Part shown: positions 18,218 through 26,087 of the stretch, piece by piece
Layout of the letters: every line of letters starts with the position of its first letter
Numbering within the stretch: position 1 is the stretch's first letter
DNA from: Paratissierella segnis
GTDB taxonomy: Bacteria; Bacillota; Clostridia; Tissierellales; Tissierellaceae
DNA: 64,000 nt
Direction of reading: 5' to 3'
Assembly (NCBI RefSeq): GCF_014385195.1
Contig: NZ_JACRTG010000008.1
Span: 62,001 to 126,000, forward strand
Notes under the pieces: generated by a model
Seen by the model: the letters and a program-made list of their open reading frames with translations, nothing else
Databases searched by the model: none
Told to the model about the DNA's origin: nothing
Translations under genes and position numbers: made by a program

Positions 18218-18895
18218 ATGGCCGAAATTTTTAAGAATGGATGGGCAGAATTCCTCGACGAAGAATTGGAGAAAGATTATTATAAAAAATTAAGGGCATT
18301 TTTAATAAACGAATATAGAACGAGGACCATATATCCCAATATGTATGATATATTCAATGCTTTGCATTTTACGGACTATAAAGATGTAAAAGCTGTAATC
18401 ATCGGGCAAGACCCTTATCATGGACCGAATCAGGCGCATGGTTTAAGCTTTTCAGTCAAACCGGGTGTGAGAATACCGCCGTCATTAGTCAATATGTACA
18501 AGGAGCTTCATGATGATTTGGGTTGTTATATTCCAAACAATGGATATTTGGAAAAGTGGGCAAGAGAAGGAGTATTGCTTTTAAATGCATCGCTTACAGT
18601 GAGAGCAGGGCAAGCAAATTCACATAGGGATATCGGCTGGAGAATATTTACTGATAAGATTATTTCACTATTAAATGATAGGACTGATCCGGTTGTATTC
18701 ATATTGTGGGGAAACTATGCCATAAGCAAAGAAAGCCTCATAACAAATGATTGGCACTATATTATCAAGTCCGTACATCCCAGTCCTTTGTCCGCATCAA
18801 GAGGGTTCTTTGGCTCTAAACCTTTTTCAAAGACCAATAACTTTTTAAAGAGCATTGGAAAAGAACCGATTGACTGGCAGATTGAAAATATATAA
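18218..18895 (+). CDS. ung: Uracil-DNA glycosylase, family 1
   Basis: The 225-residue enzyme removes uracil from DNA as the first step of base-excision repair. It has the catalytic water-activating motif [18 protein letters not shown] near residues 65-82 with the Asp, the Pro-rich loop [12 protein letters not shown], and the Leu intercalation loop [13 protein letters not shown] near 185. Length is normal for family 1. GGATGG lies 6 bases before the ATG. The next two genes belong to families named for their link to UDG. A frameshifted second copy with the same leader lies at 21204 and a 3' fragment at 23331. Confidence 0.95.
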   Translation: MAEIFKNGWAEFLDEELEKDYYKKLRAFLINEYRTRTIYPNMYDIFNALHFTDYKDVKAVIIGQDPYHGPNQAHGLSFSVKPGVRIPPSLVNMYKELHDDLGCYIPNNGYLEKWAREGVLLLNASLTVRAGQANSHRDIGWRIFTDKIISLLNDRTDPVVFILWGNYAISKESLITNDWHYIIKSVHPSPLSASRGFFGSKPFSKTNNFLKSIGKEPIDWQIENI

Positions 18896-18922
18896 AGAAA
18901 TATAAAAATATAACACTTTGTA

Positions 18923-18936
18923 CAAACATATGTTTG
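18923..18936. promoter_or_regulatory. LexA/DinR-like operator
   Basis: CAAACATATGTTTG is a perfect 14-bp palindrome. It differs from the Bacillus-type SOS box CGAACATATGTTCG only at one symmetrical position in each arm. It overlaps the -35 element of the promoter at 18934-18962, where a repressor would block it. Confidence 0.5.
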
Positions 18937-18962
18937 CCAAAATAAATAAATGATGATATAAT
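18934..18962 (+). promoter_or_regulatory. Promoter of the radical SAM / DUF4130 operon
   Basis: TTGCCA (18934-18939), a 17-base spacer and a perfect TATAAT (18957-18962). The predicted transcription start, near 18969, falls inside the left arm of the terminator hairpin at 18964. Confidence 0.75.
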
Positions 18963-18963
18963 A

Positions 18964-18995
18964 ACCTCAAGAAAAAATTCTTGAGGTGTTTTTTT
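18964..18995 (+). terminator. ung terminator whose 3' arm carries the next gene's ribosome binding site
   Basis: ACCTCAAGAA and TTCTTGAGGT form a 10-bp stem with a 4-base loop, followed by G and seven T. The T tract ends directly at the ATG at 18996, and GAGGTG, the only RBS, is in the 3' arm. Transcripts reading through from ung would terminate or hide the RBS. Transcripts from the promoter at 18934 start within the left arm and should largely escape. Confidence 0.8.
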
Positions 18996-20246
18996 ATGGA
19001 TGTCATAGAAAAGTTAAAGGTCTTAGCCGATGCGGCTAAATATGATGTATCTTGTTCATCAAGCGGAAGCAATAGAAAAAACAAAGATGGCGGGTTAGGA
19101 GATGCAAGCCTGTCAGGTATTTGTCACAGTTGGACTGATGACGGAAGATGTATATCTTTGCTTAAGATATTGATGTCTAATTATTGTGTTTATGATTGTG
19201 CTTATTGCGTAAACAGGGTTTCCAACGATGTACCTAGAGCTACCTTTACCCCGGAAGAGATTGTTGATATCACTATAAATTTTTATAAAAGAAATTACAT
19301 CGAAGGGCTATTTTTAAGTTCAGCAGTTTATAAATCTCCAAATTATACAATGGAGATGATATATAAGGTGGTAGAAAAATTAAGAGAAGAAGAAAATTTT
19401 AATGGATATATACATGTGAAAGCAATACCCGGTGCAGATAGGGATATTGTGGATAAGGTTGGTCATCTTGTGGATAGAATGAGCGTAAATATAGAGTTAC
19501 CCACAGAAGAGGGGTTGAAAATCTTAGCCCCACAGAAAAATAAGGAAAATATATTCAAACCCATGGAGCAAATCAAAAATTCTATAGTGAGATCTGTAGA
19601 TGAAAGGAAAAAATTTCGATTTAGCCCAAAATTTGTGCCTGCAGGGCAAACCACACAATTGATAGTGGGGGCAACTCCTGATGCGGATTTAAAAATCCTT
19701 AGATTGTCTGAAGGGTTGTATAAGGGTTTCGATTTAAAAAGGGTCTACTATTCGGCTTTTGTTCCGGTATCAAACAACTCCAATCTCCCGGCAATAAAAT
19801 CTCCTCCATTGGTAAGAGAAAATAGACTGTATCAGGCTGACTGGCTTCTAAGGTTTTATGGGTTTGAGGCAGGAGAGTTATTAGATGAGAATAAACCCAA
19901 TCTTGATTTGATGCTGGATCCAAAATGTGATTGGGCGCTGAGAAACATTCATTTATTTCCGGTTGAAATCAACAAGTCCGACTATAATATGCTCATTAGA
20001 GTACCTGGTATCGGTGTAAAATCAGCAATGAAGATAATGTCTGCAAGGAGATTTGCATCTTTAGGTTTTGATGATTTGAAGAAAATGGGAATAGTGCTAA
20101 AACGAGCTCAATACTTCATTACCTGTAAAGGAAAGCATTATGGACTAAAGAGTATGAATGAAGAAGCTATTAGAAATAGAATTGTAGATAAACAAATAGT
20201 GACGGATGGAATAGTGCAACTGTCTATGTTTGACAAGGTGTATTAG
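18996..20246 (+). CDS. Putative DNA modification/repair radical SAM protein (UDG-linked)
   Basis: The 416-residue protein matches the radical SAM family described as linked to uracil-DNA glycosylase (TIGR03916 type). The 4Fe-4S/SAM motif is CVYDCAYC (Cys-x3-Cys-x2-Cys) near residues 61-68. Near the C-terminus IRVPGIGVKSAMKI is a helix-hairpin-helix DNA-binding motif. A C-terminal Cys (YFITCKGKH) is also present. ATG 18996 is used with GAGGTG 7 bases upstream; a TTG at 18981 is unlikely. The next gene is its usual partner, a DUF4130 protein, and ung precedes it. The reaction is not known. A possible LexA box at its promoter suits a DNA damage response. Confidence 0.9.
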   Translation: MDVIEKLKVLADAAKYDVSCSSSGSNRKNKDGGLGDASLSGICHSWTDDGRCISLLKILMSNYCVYDCAYCVNRVSNDVPRATFTPEEIVDITINFYKRNYIEGLFLSSAVYKSPNYTMEMIYKVVEKLREEENFNGYIHVKAIPGADRDIVDKVGHLVDRMSVNIELPTEEGLKILAPQKNKENIFKPMEQIKNSIVRSVDERKKFRFSPKFVPAGQTTQLIVGATPDADLKILRLSEGLYKGFDLKRVYYSAFVPVSNNSNLPAIKSPPLVRENRLYQADWLLRFYGFEAGELLDENKPNLDLMLDPKCDWALRNIHLFPVEINKSDYNMLIRVPGIGVKSAMKIMSARRFASLGFDDLKKMGIVLKRAQYFITCKGKHYGLKSMNEEAIRNRIVDKQIVTDGIVQLSMFDKVY

Positions 20247-20260
20247 TTAATTCACAATTG

Positions 20261-20440
20261 CTTAATGAATCTGCCTCTAAGGTCATAAATGGTTCTATAA
20301 GTAAACTGTTTAATGACAGTATAATCATTTCGGGATGTCATCCTGAGACGGGCAGTATTAACTTAACTACCGAAGGATCTCCTCTTTTGAGACCCTAAAG
20401 CTCGACCCCAACAATTGTGAACTGTGCATTGTGAATTGAA
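20261..20440. repeat. Composite of dispersed intergenic repeats
   Basis: Between the radical SAM and DUF4130 genes lie, in order: a 31-bp block (20261-20291) that matches the 3' end of the yqeC gene (28315-28345) at 29 of 31 positions; a GTCATCCTGAG...GAAGGATCTCC module (20327-20382); GACCCTAAAGCTCGACCCC (20391-20409); and a GTGAATT-type tract (20413-20440) that runs straight into the next RBS. Confidence 0.7.
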
Positions 20441-20453
20441 AGAAGGTGTTTTT

Positions 20454-21191
20454 ATGATTCATTACATATATGATGGTACATTTGAAGGGCTATTGACTTC
20501 CATTTATGAAGTATATTATAGACATGAAAACCCGGATGATATTATCCCCAAAGATTGGGAAGAGGATAACTTTCTAATTCAAAGATACCGCATAGAAACA
20601 GATGCACAAAAAGCCTCAAAAGTATATAAATCAATTGAAGAAAAAATATCTGAGGAATCATTGAAAAGAGTATTTTATGCCTATCTCTCTGAGATTCCCA
20701 AGAGCGGAATGGCTATATTAAATTATCTGCGTATAGGGTATAAAATGGGTGCTAATGTTGATAGTAATTTATCCAATGATGCAGTTTTGACCATGGATAG
20801 GGTATATCATAAAGTAGCTACGGAAAAACATCGATTAGTTGGGCTATTGAGGTTTAAGATGCTTGAAAATGGATTTTTTTATTCATCGGTGGAGCCTGAA
20901 TATAATATCATTGGGCTACTTGCACCTCATTTCGCAAATAGATTAAGTAATGAAAATTGGATTATTCATGATATGAAAAGAGACATAGCTGTGTTATACA
21001 ACAGAAAAGAATGGATTATCAAGGACTTCACCCTGGAAGATGACATAATAATTAGAGAAGATGAAGAGGAATACCAAGATATGTGGAAGGCATATTACAA
21101 GCATATATCTATTGAGAGCAGAAAAAACTTAAGACTTAAAAAGAACCATATGCCTATGAAATATTGGAAACATTTAGTTGAAATAAATTAG
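20454..21191 (+). CDS. DUF4130 protein, partner of the UDG-linked radical SAM protein
   Basis: The 245-residue product fits the family of probable DNA metabolism proteins (TIGR03915/DUF4130) that occur beside or fused to UDG domains and next to the radical SAM protein. The C-terminus has the family's basic NLRLKKNHMPMKYWKHLVE pattern. There is no recognisable catalytic motif, and the protein looks soluble and partly acidic. I use ATG 20454 with AAGGTG 5 bases upstream, rather than GTG 20424 inside a repeat tract. A frameshifted ung copy begins 12 bases downstream, so ung-like sequence flanks the pair on both sides. Confidence 0.85.
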   Translation: MIHYIYDGTFEGLLTSIYEVYYRHENPDDIIPKDWEEDNFLIQRYRIETDAQKASKVYKSIEEKISEESLKRVFYAYLSEIPKSGMAILNYLRIGYKMGANVDSNLSNDAVLTMDRVYHKVATEKHRLVGLLRFKMLENGFFYSSVEPEYNIIGLLAPHFANRLSNENWIIHDMKRDIAVLYNRKEWIIKDFTLEDDIIIREDEEEYQDMWKAYYKHISIESRKNLRLKKNHMPMKYWKHLVEIN

Positions 21192-21203
21192 GGTGGTGTA
21201 AAT

Positions 21204-21835
21204 ATGGCTGAAATTTTCAAGAATGGTTGGAGTGAATTATTAAACGAGGAATTAGAGAAGTACTATTACAAAAGATTAAGAGGATTTTTGATTCAGGAAT
21301 ATAGGACAAAGACTACATATCCAAATATGTATGATATATTCAACGCATTGCATTATACAGCTTATAAAGATGTAAAAGCTGTAATCCTTGGACAAGACCC
21401 ATATCATGGACCAAATCAAGCCCATGGGTTAAGTTTTCAGTTAAACCGGGTGTAAGAATACCTCCATCATTAGTCAATATGTACAAGGAACTTCATGATG
21501 ATTTAGGATGCTACATCCCAAACAACGGATATTTAGAAAAGTGGACAAGTGAAGCAAATTCCCATAGGGATATAGGATGGGAAATATTTACGGATAAGAT
21601 TATCTCATTATTAAAGGATAGAACGGACCCTGTTATCTTTATTCTTTGGGGAAATAATGCCATAAGCAAAGAAAAACTTATAACAAATAAATGGCATTAT
21701 ATTATTAAATCCGTACACCCAAGTCCATTGTCCGCATTTAGAGGTTTCTTCGGATCTAAACCTTTTTCAAAGACCAACAATTTTTTAAAGAGTATAGAAA
21801 AAGAACCCATAGACTGGCAGATTGAGAATATATAA
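21204..21835 (+). pseudogene. ung: Frameshifted and internally deleted second copy of ung
   Basis: This copy keeps the leader GGTGGTGTAAATATG and high similarity to the intact ung at 18218. It encodes the catalytic [17 protein letters not shown] one-base deletion then shifts the frame (AGTTTTCAG against AGCTTTTCAG), giving a stop at 21455. The original frame resumes from [18 protein letters not shown] at 21479. Here 17 codons ([17 protein letters not shown] region) are missing between KWTSE and ANSHRDIGW. The product cannot be a working enzyme. The Leu loop [13 protein letters not shown] remains. It was probably produced by tandem duplication and is now decaying. Confidence 0.9.
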
Positions 21836-21888
21836 GGAATATATTGATTATATAAAGTAGCAAAAAGTTTAAGAAAAATTAATAAGTT

Positions 21889-21960
21889 TAAAATTAGTGT
21901 AACAAAATTCCCCCTTTAATTGTTTATATATTAAAGGGGGAATTTATATATGAAAAAATC
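21889..21960 (+). repeat. Hairpin/signal-peptide module, copy 1
   Basis: AAATTCCCCCTTTAA (21905-21919) and its exact complement (21931-21945) form a 15-bp stem. The 3' arm contains AAAGGGGGA, which is also the RBS of the ATG at 21950. Near-identical copies occur at 23503-23567 and 25255-25322. Copies 1 and 2 also share the upstream ung 3' end and the 25-base sequence after its stop. Confidence 0.85.
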
Positions 21961-22447
21961 TTTATTGTATGTTAATAGTATTATTGTCACTAGCTCCAAA
22001 TTATGCAAATGCAATAAAGTTAAATGGTTGTGAGCAAATTGCACCAATGTTTAGTGATATAAAATTTTTTCAATTTTAAATTGGTCAAATTCTATATTAG
22101 GAACTAGTTGTAGTATGTCACATGATTGGTATGTAGTTAGTGGATACTCCTATAGGTTAGTTACATATGGATATGTATATCAGGGGACTAAGTGGTGGAA
22201 AGCACCTCTGATACTAGTAGTGCAATTGATTATTAGCTACGCTAAGATTTGAAAAACAGCAACTGTAACATCAGTATATACCTTTAGATTAGAAGCTGGG
22301 TCTGCAGGAACTACTAATTCTAGTAGTTATAATACTTCACAATTTAAAGTATATGCTGATACGGACTGTCAAAATTTTGTTTCTCAGTGTATATGGTATG
22401 GTTTTGGCGGTAGGAGTAGTAGTAGAAAGGACTATCCTATGAACTAA
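21950..22447 (+). pseudogene. Remnant of a secreted Amidase_6-type protein
   Basis: An ATG with RBS begins a signal peptide that is intact only if one frameshift is allowed (LIVLLSLAPNYANA, probable cleavage after ANA). Several stops and shifts follow. In the last frame, DTDCQNFVSQCIWYGFGG at 22358-22411 matches the catalytic Cys box of the amidase domain family PF12671 (usual pattern DCTNFVSQ). The stop is at 22447. The gene is clearly broken. Wall-associated or secreted amidase/peptidase activity is only the family's guess. Confidence 0.65.
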
Positions 22448-22484
22448 ATTTGTGTAGAGGTATTAAAAAGTAGAGAGGTTATAT

Positions 22485-23303
22485 ATGACTACAAAAAATA
22501 TTTTTTATTTAATTATGATTCTACTGGCTAGTATTTTCATAGTTTCATGCAATAATATTAGACAAACGAAAATCCAAGACTTTCCTACATCTATAGAAGA
22601 TACAAAAGAATATTACGGAAAGAATTTTCTTGAATACACTAGAATTAATGATAGCGAGGTATTAGTAAAATTCAAAAACGAAAATGACATATATTTTAAT
22701 GTAGTTAATTTTAAAGAGAAAAAAAAATATATATTACCTATATTAGAGAATACAGTTATTTTTAAATCTGCTATAAGTGACCATGAATTAATATTTGAGG
22801 TAAGTGGTGGAAATAACATTAATTCTTATGAAGTGTTCCCATACTTAGTTCGTGCTACTAAAAAAGATGAAGAATATGAATTATCAAAGGAAGATAAGTG
22901 GAGTGAAGTAGGGGAAAGTATGGCAGCTAAATCCTCGGATAAAGGTGTTATAAGAGATTTGAAAATAGAGAGGAATGGACTGAAAATCTATTTTTCAGCA
23001 TATGAAGGAGAAGAGGCTCAATTTTATGCGGCATTTCCTGATATCCCATCAACTTATGTAAAATTTATAGACAATAATATGATAATCGAGCTTAGAGAAT
23101 CTAAAATATCAGATGATTTAGATTTAGGTATTTTAAAGGATATAAATCTAATATATGTTGATAGTATTGATTTTAAGGAATTTGAAGATCAAGTTATTAT
23201 TTCAATAGACTTAAGTGATACAACAAAGGAATATCTTTTATATAAAAGAATACCCGATGAATCAGGGGAAGATTTACCTTTTTTAAACATACAATTTAGA
23301 TAG
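22485..23303 (+). CDS. Hypothetical lipoprotein
   Basis: The 272-residue product has a lipoprotein signal with lipobox FIVSC (Cys22), so it should be membrane-anchored outside the cell. The mature part is acidic and beta-rich in appearance, with no motif I can name. AGAGAGG lies 6 bases before the ATG. It sits between two decayed segments (the amidase remnant before it and an ung 3' fragment after it), suggesting accessory or acquired DNA. The C-terminal end is followed directly by the ung fragment, so its original 3' region may have been altered. Confidence 0.65.
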   Translation: MTTKNIFYLIMILLASIFIVSCNNIRQTKIQDFPTSIEDTKEYYGKNFLEYTRINDSEVLVKFKNENDIYFNVVNFKEKKKYILPILENTVIFKSAISDHELIFEVSGGNNINSYEVFPYLVRATKKDEEYELSKEDKWSEVGESMAAKSSDKGVIRDLKIERNGLKIYFSAYEGEEAQFYAAFPDIPSTYVKFIDNNMIIELRESKISDDLDLGILKDINLIYVDSIDFKEFEDQVIISIDLSDTTKEYLLYKRIPDESGEDLPFLNIQFR

Positions 23304-23330
23304 ATGTTCATTGGAGAAGACCTAATAATC

Positions 23331-23454
23331 AGTGCATCCAAGCCCATTGTCAGCACTTAGAGGATTCTTTGGCTCTAAACCTTTTTCAAAGACCAACAAT
23401 TTTCTAAAGCATATCGGAAAAGAACCTATAGATTGGCAGATTGAGAATATATAG
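23331..23454 (+). pseudogene. ung: 3' fragment of a third ung copy
   Basis: The segment encodes the last ~41 residues of uracil-DNA glycosylase, from the [17 protein letters not shown] Leu loop (here [11 protein letters not shown]) to the WQIENI end. It is highly similar to the other two copies but has no 5' part. What follows (about 23455-23567) matches the sequence after the pseudogene at 21835, so fragment and hairpin module were duplicated together. Confidence 0.85.
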
Positions 23455-23502
23455 GGAATATATTGATTATAAAGTAGCAGAAAGTAATAAAAATAAATGA
23501 AT

Positions 23503-23567
23503 TTTAAATTAATGTAACAAAATTCCCCCTTTAATTGTTTATATATTAAAGGGAGAATTTATATATG
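23503..23567 (+). repeat. Hairpin/signal-peptide module, copy 2 (truncated)
   Basis: It has the same stem as copy 1, with one mismatch in the 3' arm (GGGAGA). The ATG is followed at once by TAA, so no peptide is made. Confidence 0.75.
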
Positions 23568-23969
23568 TAAAATCACAATTACACCAATACTCAGTAATGT
23601 AAGTGTATTTCAATCTATATTTGACATTTCTAACAAAGGTACTAATTAATTATAGCTTTATTTAATATGTCTTTAATGATTAGTGCCTTTATTTTATATT
23701 AATTACGCTGAAGGCGTCATTTCGACCGAAGTGGAGAAATCTCCTCTTCTTACTATAAATTGTAAAAAATAATTTTATAAAATTATCTTTTATGTCTTTA
23801 CACCCTGAAACATGTCATCTATACAGTTAGGGTTGAATTATACTTAGATAATTGATATTCTTAAGGCAATATATGCACCTTTTCAACATATAGACAATTA
23901 ATATGAACATTGATGAGAATAGGTTTAGTCCAAGTATAACAAGTATCTTCGATAAAAGGGGGAATCATA
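23568..23969. other. Non-coding gap with a dispersed repeat
   Basis: No gene seen. At 23716-23744 there is a palindrome-like GTCATTTCGACCGAAGTGG... module, a dispersed repeat type met in many bacterial genomes. At 23806-23811 TGAAAC could be the -35 of an ECF-dependent promoter for the sigma factor gene, but I could not find a convincing -10. Confidence 0.45.
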
Positions 23970-24530
23970 TTGCTGGTTTTTTTAATGGTTATCGAAAATG
24001 AAGAAGTAAGGAGTAAGTTGGAGCGAATATATATTAGCTATAAAAAGGATGCATTATGGACTGCATACAACATACTAAAAGATGAACAGGAAGCAGAAGA
24101 TGTTGTCCAAGAGGCAATAATAAAAATATCTTCAATAATTGAAAAAATAGATACAATTGAGTGTAACAAAACAAGAGGGTTATTTGTTATTATAGTTAGA
24201 AACCTTTCTATAAATATATATAACAGAAGAAAACAAATATCTCCTACACCATATGATGAAAAAATAGAACTTCAATCGGAGGATTTGAGCTTGGAAGAAG
24301 AAATCATAAGATTAGATCAAGCTAAGTTAATAGCAGAGAAATTAGAAGAAATCAACCCGTCATATGCTGATATACTAACACTGAAATATTATCACGAATA
24401 TTCCAATTCGGAAATTTCCAAATTGCTAAATATAACAGAAGGTAATATTAGGGCTAGATTACATAGAGCAAAGCGAGCAATAAAGGGAATTTTAGAGCAG
24501 GAGGTAGATTTTGTTGAATTTAAACAATGA
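23970..24530 (+). CDS. ECF-type RNA polymerase sigma factor
   Basis: The 186-residue product has sigma region 2 (LWTAYNILKDEQEAEDVVQEAIIKI, residues ~24-50; note the DVVQE core) and region 4 (LNITEGNIRARLHRAKRAIK, near 150-172) separated by a short linker, as in ECF sigma factors. The start is TTG 23970 with AAAGGGGGA 6 bases upstream; the ATG five codons later has no RBS. The next gene overlaps by 20 bases and encodes a single-pass membrane protein, the usual anti-sigma partner. The inducing signal is unknown. Confidence 0.9.
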   Translation: MLVFLMVIENEEVRSKLERIYISYKKDALWTAYNILKDEQEAEDVVQEAIIKISSIIEKIDTIECNKTRGLFVIIVRNLSINIYNRRKQISPTPYDEKIELQSEDLSLEEEIIRLDQAKLIAEKLEEINPSYADILTLKYYHEYSNSEISKLLNITEGNIRARLHRAKRAIKGILEQEVDFVEFKQ

Positions 24531-25251
24531 CAATAACGAACAGCAAGAAATATTAGATAAAGCTTTTTTTAGTTATGTTGGATACCATCATGTTCAAAAT
24601 CTTAATCAAGACCTTGATTCTAATAGAGAAGAAATAAATAAAATGAACACGCCTAAATCATTAGATGAATGGTTTTATAAATTCAATAGTGATATTAACA
24701 ACACTAAAAGAAAAAACAGAAATTGGAGTATATTTAAAAATATCACGAATAAAGCAGCTATTATATTTCTTGTAGTTGCTATTTCAATGACAGTATTGAC
24801 AGTTTCCGTAGATGCGTTTAGGGCAAGAGTATTTAATTTAATAATAGAAAGCACTGAAAGGTATTTAGGTATTAAAGTTGAAGAAGATAAATCAATAGAA
24901 GATAATTCTTACAATGAAATAAAAGGATACTATGTTCCAGGATATATCCCTGAAGGTTTTGAATTAGACTCCATAGAGGAATTCGGTAAAACAGTAATAA
25001 TTACTTTTACAAATGAGAACAGCCAGAAAATATTGTTTGATCAATCGCCAAATGGTACTAGTTATCAATTAGATTCTGAAGATGCAGTGAAAGAAGATGT
25101 AGAGATCAATGGAGAAGAAGGAATAGCTTTAATAAAAGGAGATTTCATTGCATTATTTTGGAATAATGAAGAATCAAGTTTCTATGTTTTATCAGATATA
25201 GAATTAGAAGAAATGATTAAGATGGCAGAGAGCTTAGAAAAAAACAAATAA
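24511..25251 (+). CDS. Membrane anti-sigma factor candidate (DUF4367)
   Basis: The 246-residue product has a cytoplasmic N-terminal ~80 residues, one membrane segment (AAIIFLVVAISMTVLTVSV, about 86-104) and an extracytoplasmic DUF4367-type domain (YVPGYIPEGFEL near 143 to the end). Overlap with the ECF sigma gene and this topology indicate an anti-sigma factor holding the sigma factor at the membrane. The start is TTG 24511 (or TTG 24514), with AGGAGGT 5-8 bases upstream inside the sigma gene. No zinc-binding ZAS motif is evident in the N-terminal part. Confidence 0.8.
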   Translation: MLNLNNDNNEQQEILDKAFFSYVGYHHVQNLNQDLDSNREEINKMNTPKSLDEWFYKFNSDINNTKRKNRNWSIFKNITNKAAIIFLVVAISMTVLTVSVDAFRARVFNLIIESTERYLGIKVEEDKSIEDNSYNEIKGYYVPGYIPEGFELDSIEEFGKTVIITFTNENSQKILFDQSPNGTSYQLDSEDAVKEDVEINGEEGIALIKGDFIALFWNNEESSFYVLSDIELEEMIKMAESLEKNK

Positions 25252-25254
25252 ATT

Positions 25255-25322
25255 TAAAATAAGTGTAACAAAATTCCCCCTTCGATTGTTTATATATTAA
25301 AGGGGGAATTTTTATATGAAAA
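25255..25322 (+). repeat. Hairpin/signal-peptide module, copy 3
   Basis: AAATTCCCCCTT (25271-25282) pairs with AAGGGGGAATTT (25300-25311). The 3' arm again carries the RBS of the following ATG at 25316. It is not preceded by ung sequence here but by the anti-sigma gene. Confidence 0.8.
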
Positions 25323-25453
25323 AATCTAATGTAAAGATTTGTATTGTATGTTTGATAGTATTATTGTCGCTAACTCCTAAAACTTGCATTGGGGTAGGTT
25401 GTTGGGGAGCATTATATCAACCTAAGGCACCTGATAGTCTAAAGAATATCTAG
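25316..25453 (+). CDS. Short secreted peptide, probably a gene remnant
   Basis: The 45-residue frame starts 7 bases after AAAGGGGGA in module copy 3. It has a signal-peptide-like start (KICIVCLIVLLSLTP) and then CIGVGCWGALYQPKAPD before a stop. The start is homologous to that of the amidase remnant at 21950, so this is most likely the 5' end of a related, lost gene. It could still be translated. Confidence 0.4.
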   Translation: MKKSNVKICIVCLIVLLSLTPKTCIGVGCWGALYQPKAPDSLKNI

Positions 25454-25536
25454 TTACTCAAACCATGAAATAGAAATTAATAGAAATCAAAATAGGTTCA
25501 CTTTAGGTATTAAATATAATCGTGGGAGACTTATAA

Positions 25537-25728
25537 ATGGATAAGATAAATAAGACAGATAAGATGTTTAATACTCTTATAATAATATTTGTAATTATAT
25601 TAATTATAAGTGCCCTATGGCCATGCTCCGTTATAAGTAAGTCTGCTTATCTAGCCCAAAAATATCATAAAATTTCACCAATTATAACATTCGGCTTCAT
25701 GGATGATTGTAATAACTACAAATCTTAA
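25537..25728 (+). CDS. Small single-pass membrane protein
   Basis: The 63-residue frame has GGGAGA 8 bases before its ATG and one membrane segment (TLIIIFVIILIISALW, residues ~13-28), then a Cys-containing tail. It is not recognised and lies in a decayed stretch, so it may be a remnant. The coding signal is mainly the RBS and the hydrophobic segment. Confidence 0.35.
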   Translation: MDKINKTDKMFNTLIIIFVIILIISALWPCSVISKSAYLAQKYHKISPIITFGFMDDCNNYKS

Positions 25729-25802
25729 ACGAAAATACCAAATGAAAGAAAATAAATATTTGAATATTTTGTTACCATCACTTGTTATGTGGATTTTGGC
25801 GT

Positions 25803-25978
25803 AGTATCTATTTTATGTTGGTAGGGTATGCAACATCCCTATAGGATTTTTAGTTGCTCCACCTGCGATATGGTTAAACTCTACTGGGGATACCGTTGCT
25901 TCGATGATGGTAACTCGTATTGTTGAAGGTAAAGACCGGATAACAAAAAAACTTACTAGACAAGAGGAAGTCCTATAA
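25803..25978 (+). pseudogene. 3' fragment of a lost gene, perhaps a transporter
   Basis: An open frame without a start ends at 25978. It encodes IPIGFLVAPPAIWLNSTGDTVASMMVTRIVEGKD and a basic tail (that stretch is split over positions 25838-25938). The pattern Asn-Ser-Thr-Gly-Asp followed by a hydrophobic helix recalls the C-terminal part of dicarboxylate/amino acid:cation symporters, but the match is weak. A terminator follows at 25994. Confidence 0.3.
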
Positions 25979-25993
25979 GTAATAAAAACAAGT

Positions 25994-26019
25994 CCCCATC
26001 TTAATAGGTGGGGTATTTT
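25994..26019 (+). terminator. Terminator at the end of the decayed stretch
   Basis: CCCCATC / GGTGGGG, 7-bp stem with a 6-base loop, followed by TATTTTATT. Confidence 0.7.
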
Positions 26020-26020
26020 A

Positions 26021-26050
26021 TTGGTTTTTAGAACGGAAAATTGATATAAT
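26021..26050 (+). promoter_or_regulatory. Promoter of the hydrolase-to-xdhC gene run
   Basis: TTGGTT (26021-26026), an 18-base spacer and TATAAT (26045-26050), immediately after the terminator. Confidence 0.5.
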
Positions 26051-26087
26051 GAATAATATAATATTGTACATGGGAGGAGTACGAACT

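Noticed and set aside
23806..23830. ECF-type autoregulated promoter before the sigma factor gene
   Set aside because: TGAAAC could be a -35, but there is no convincing -10 at the right distance, so it is only mentioned in the gap description.
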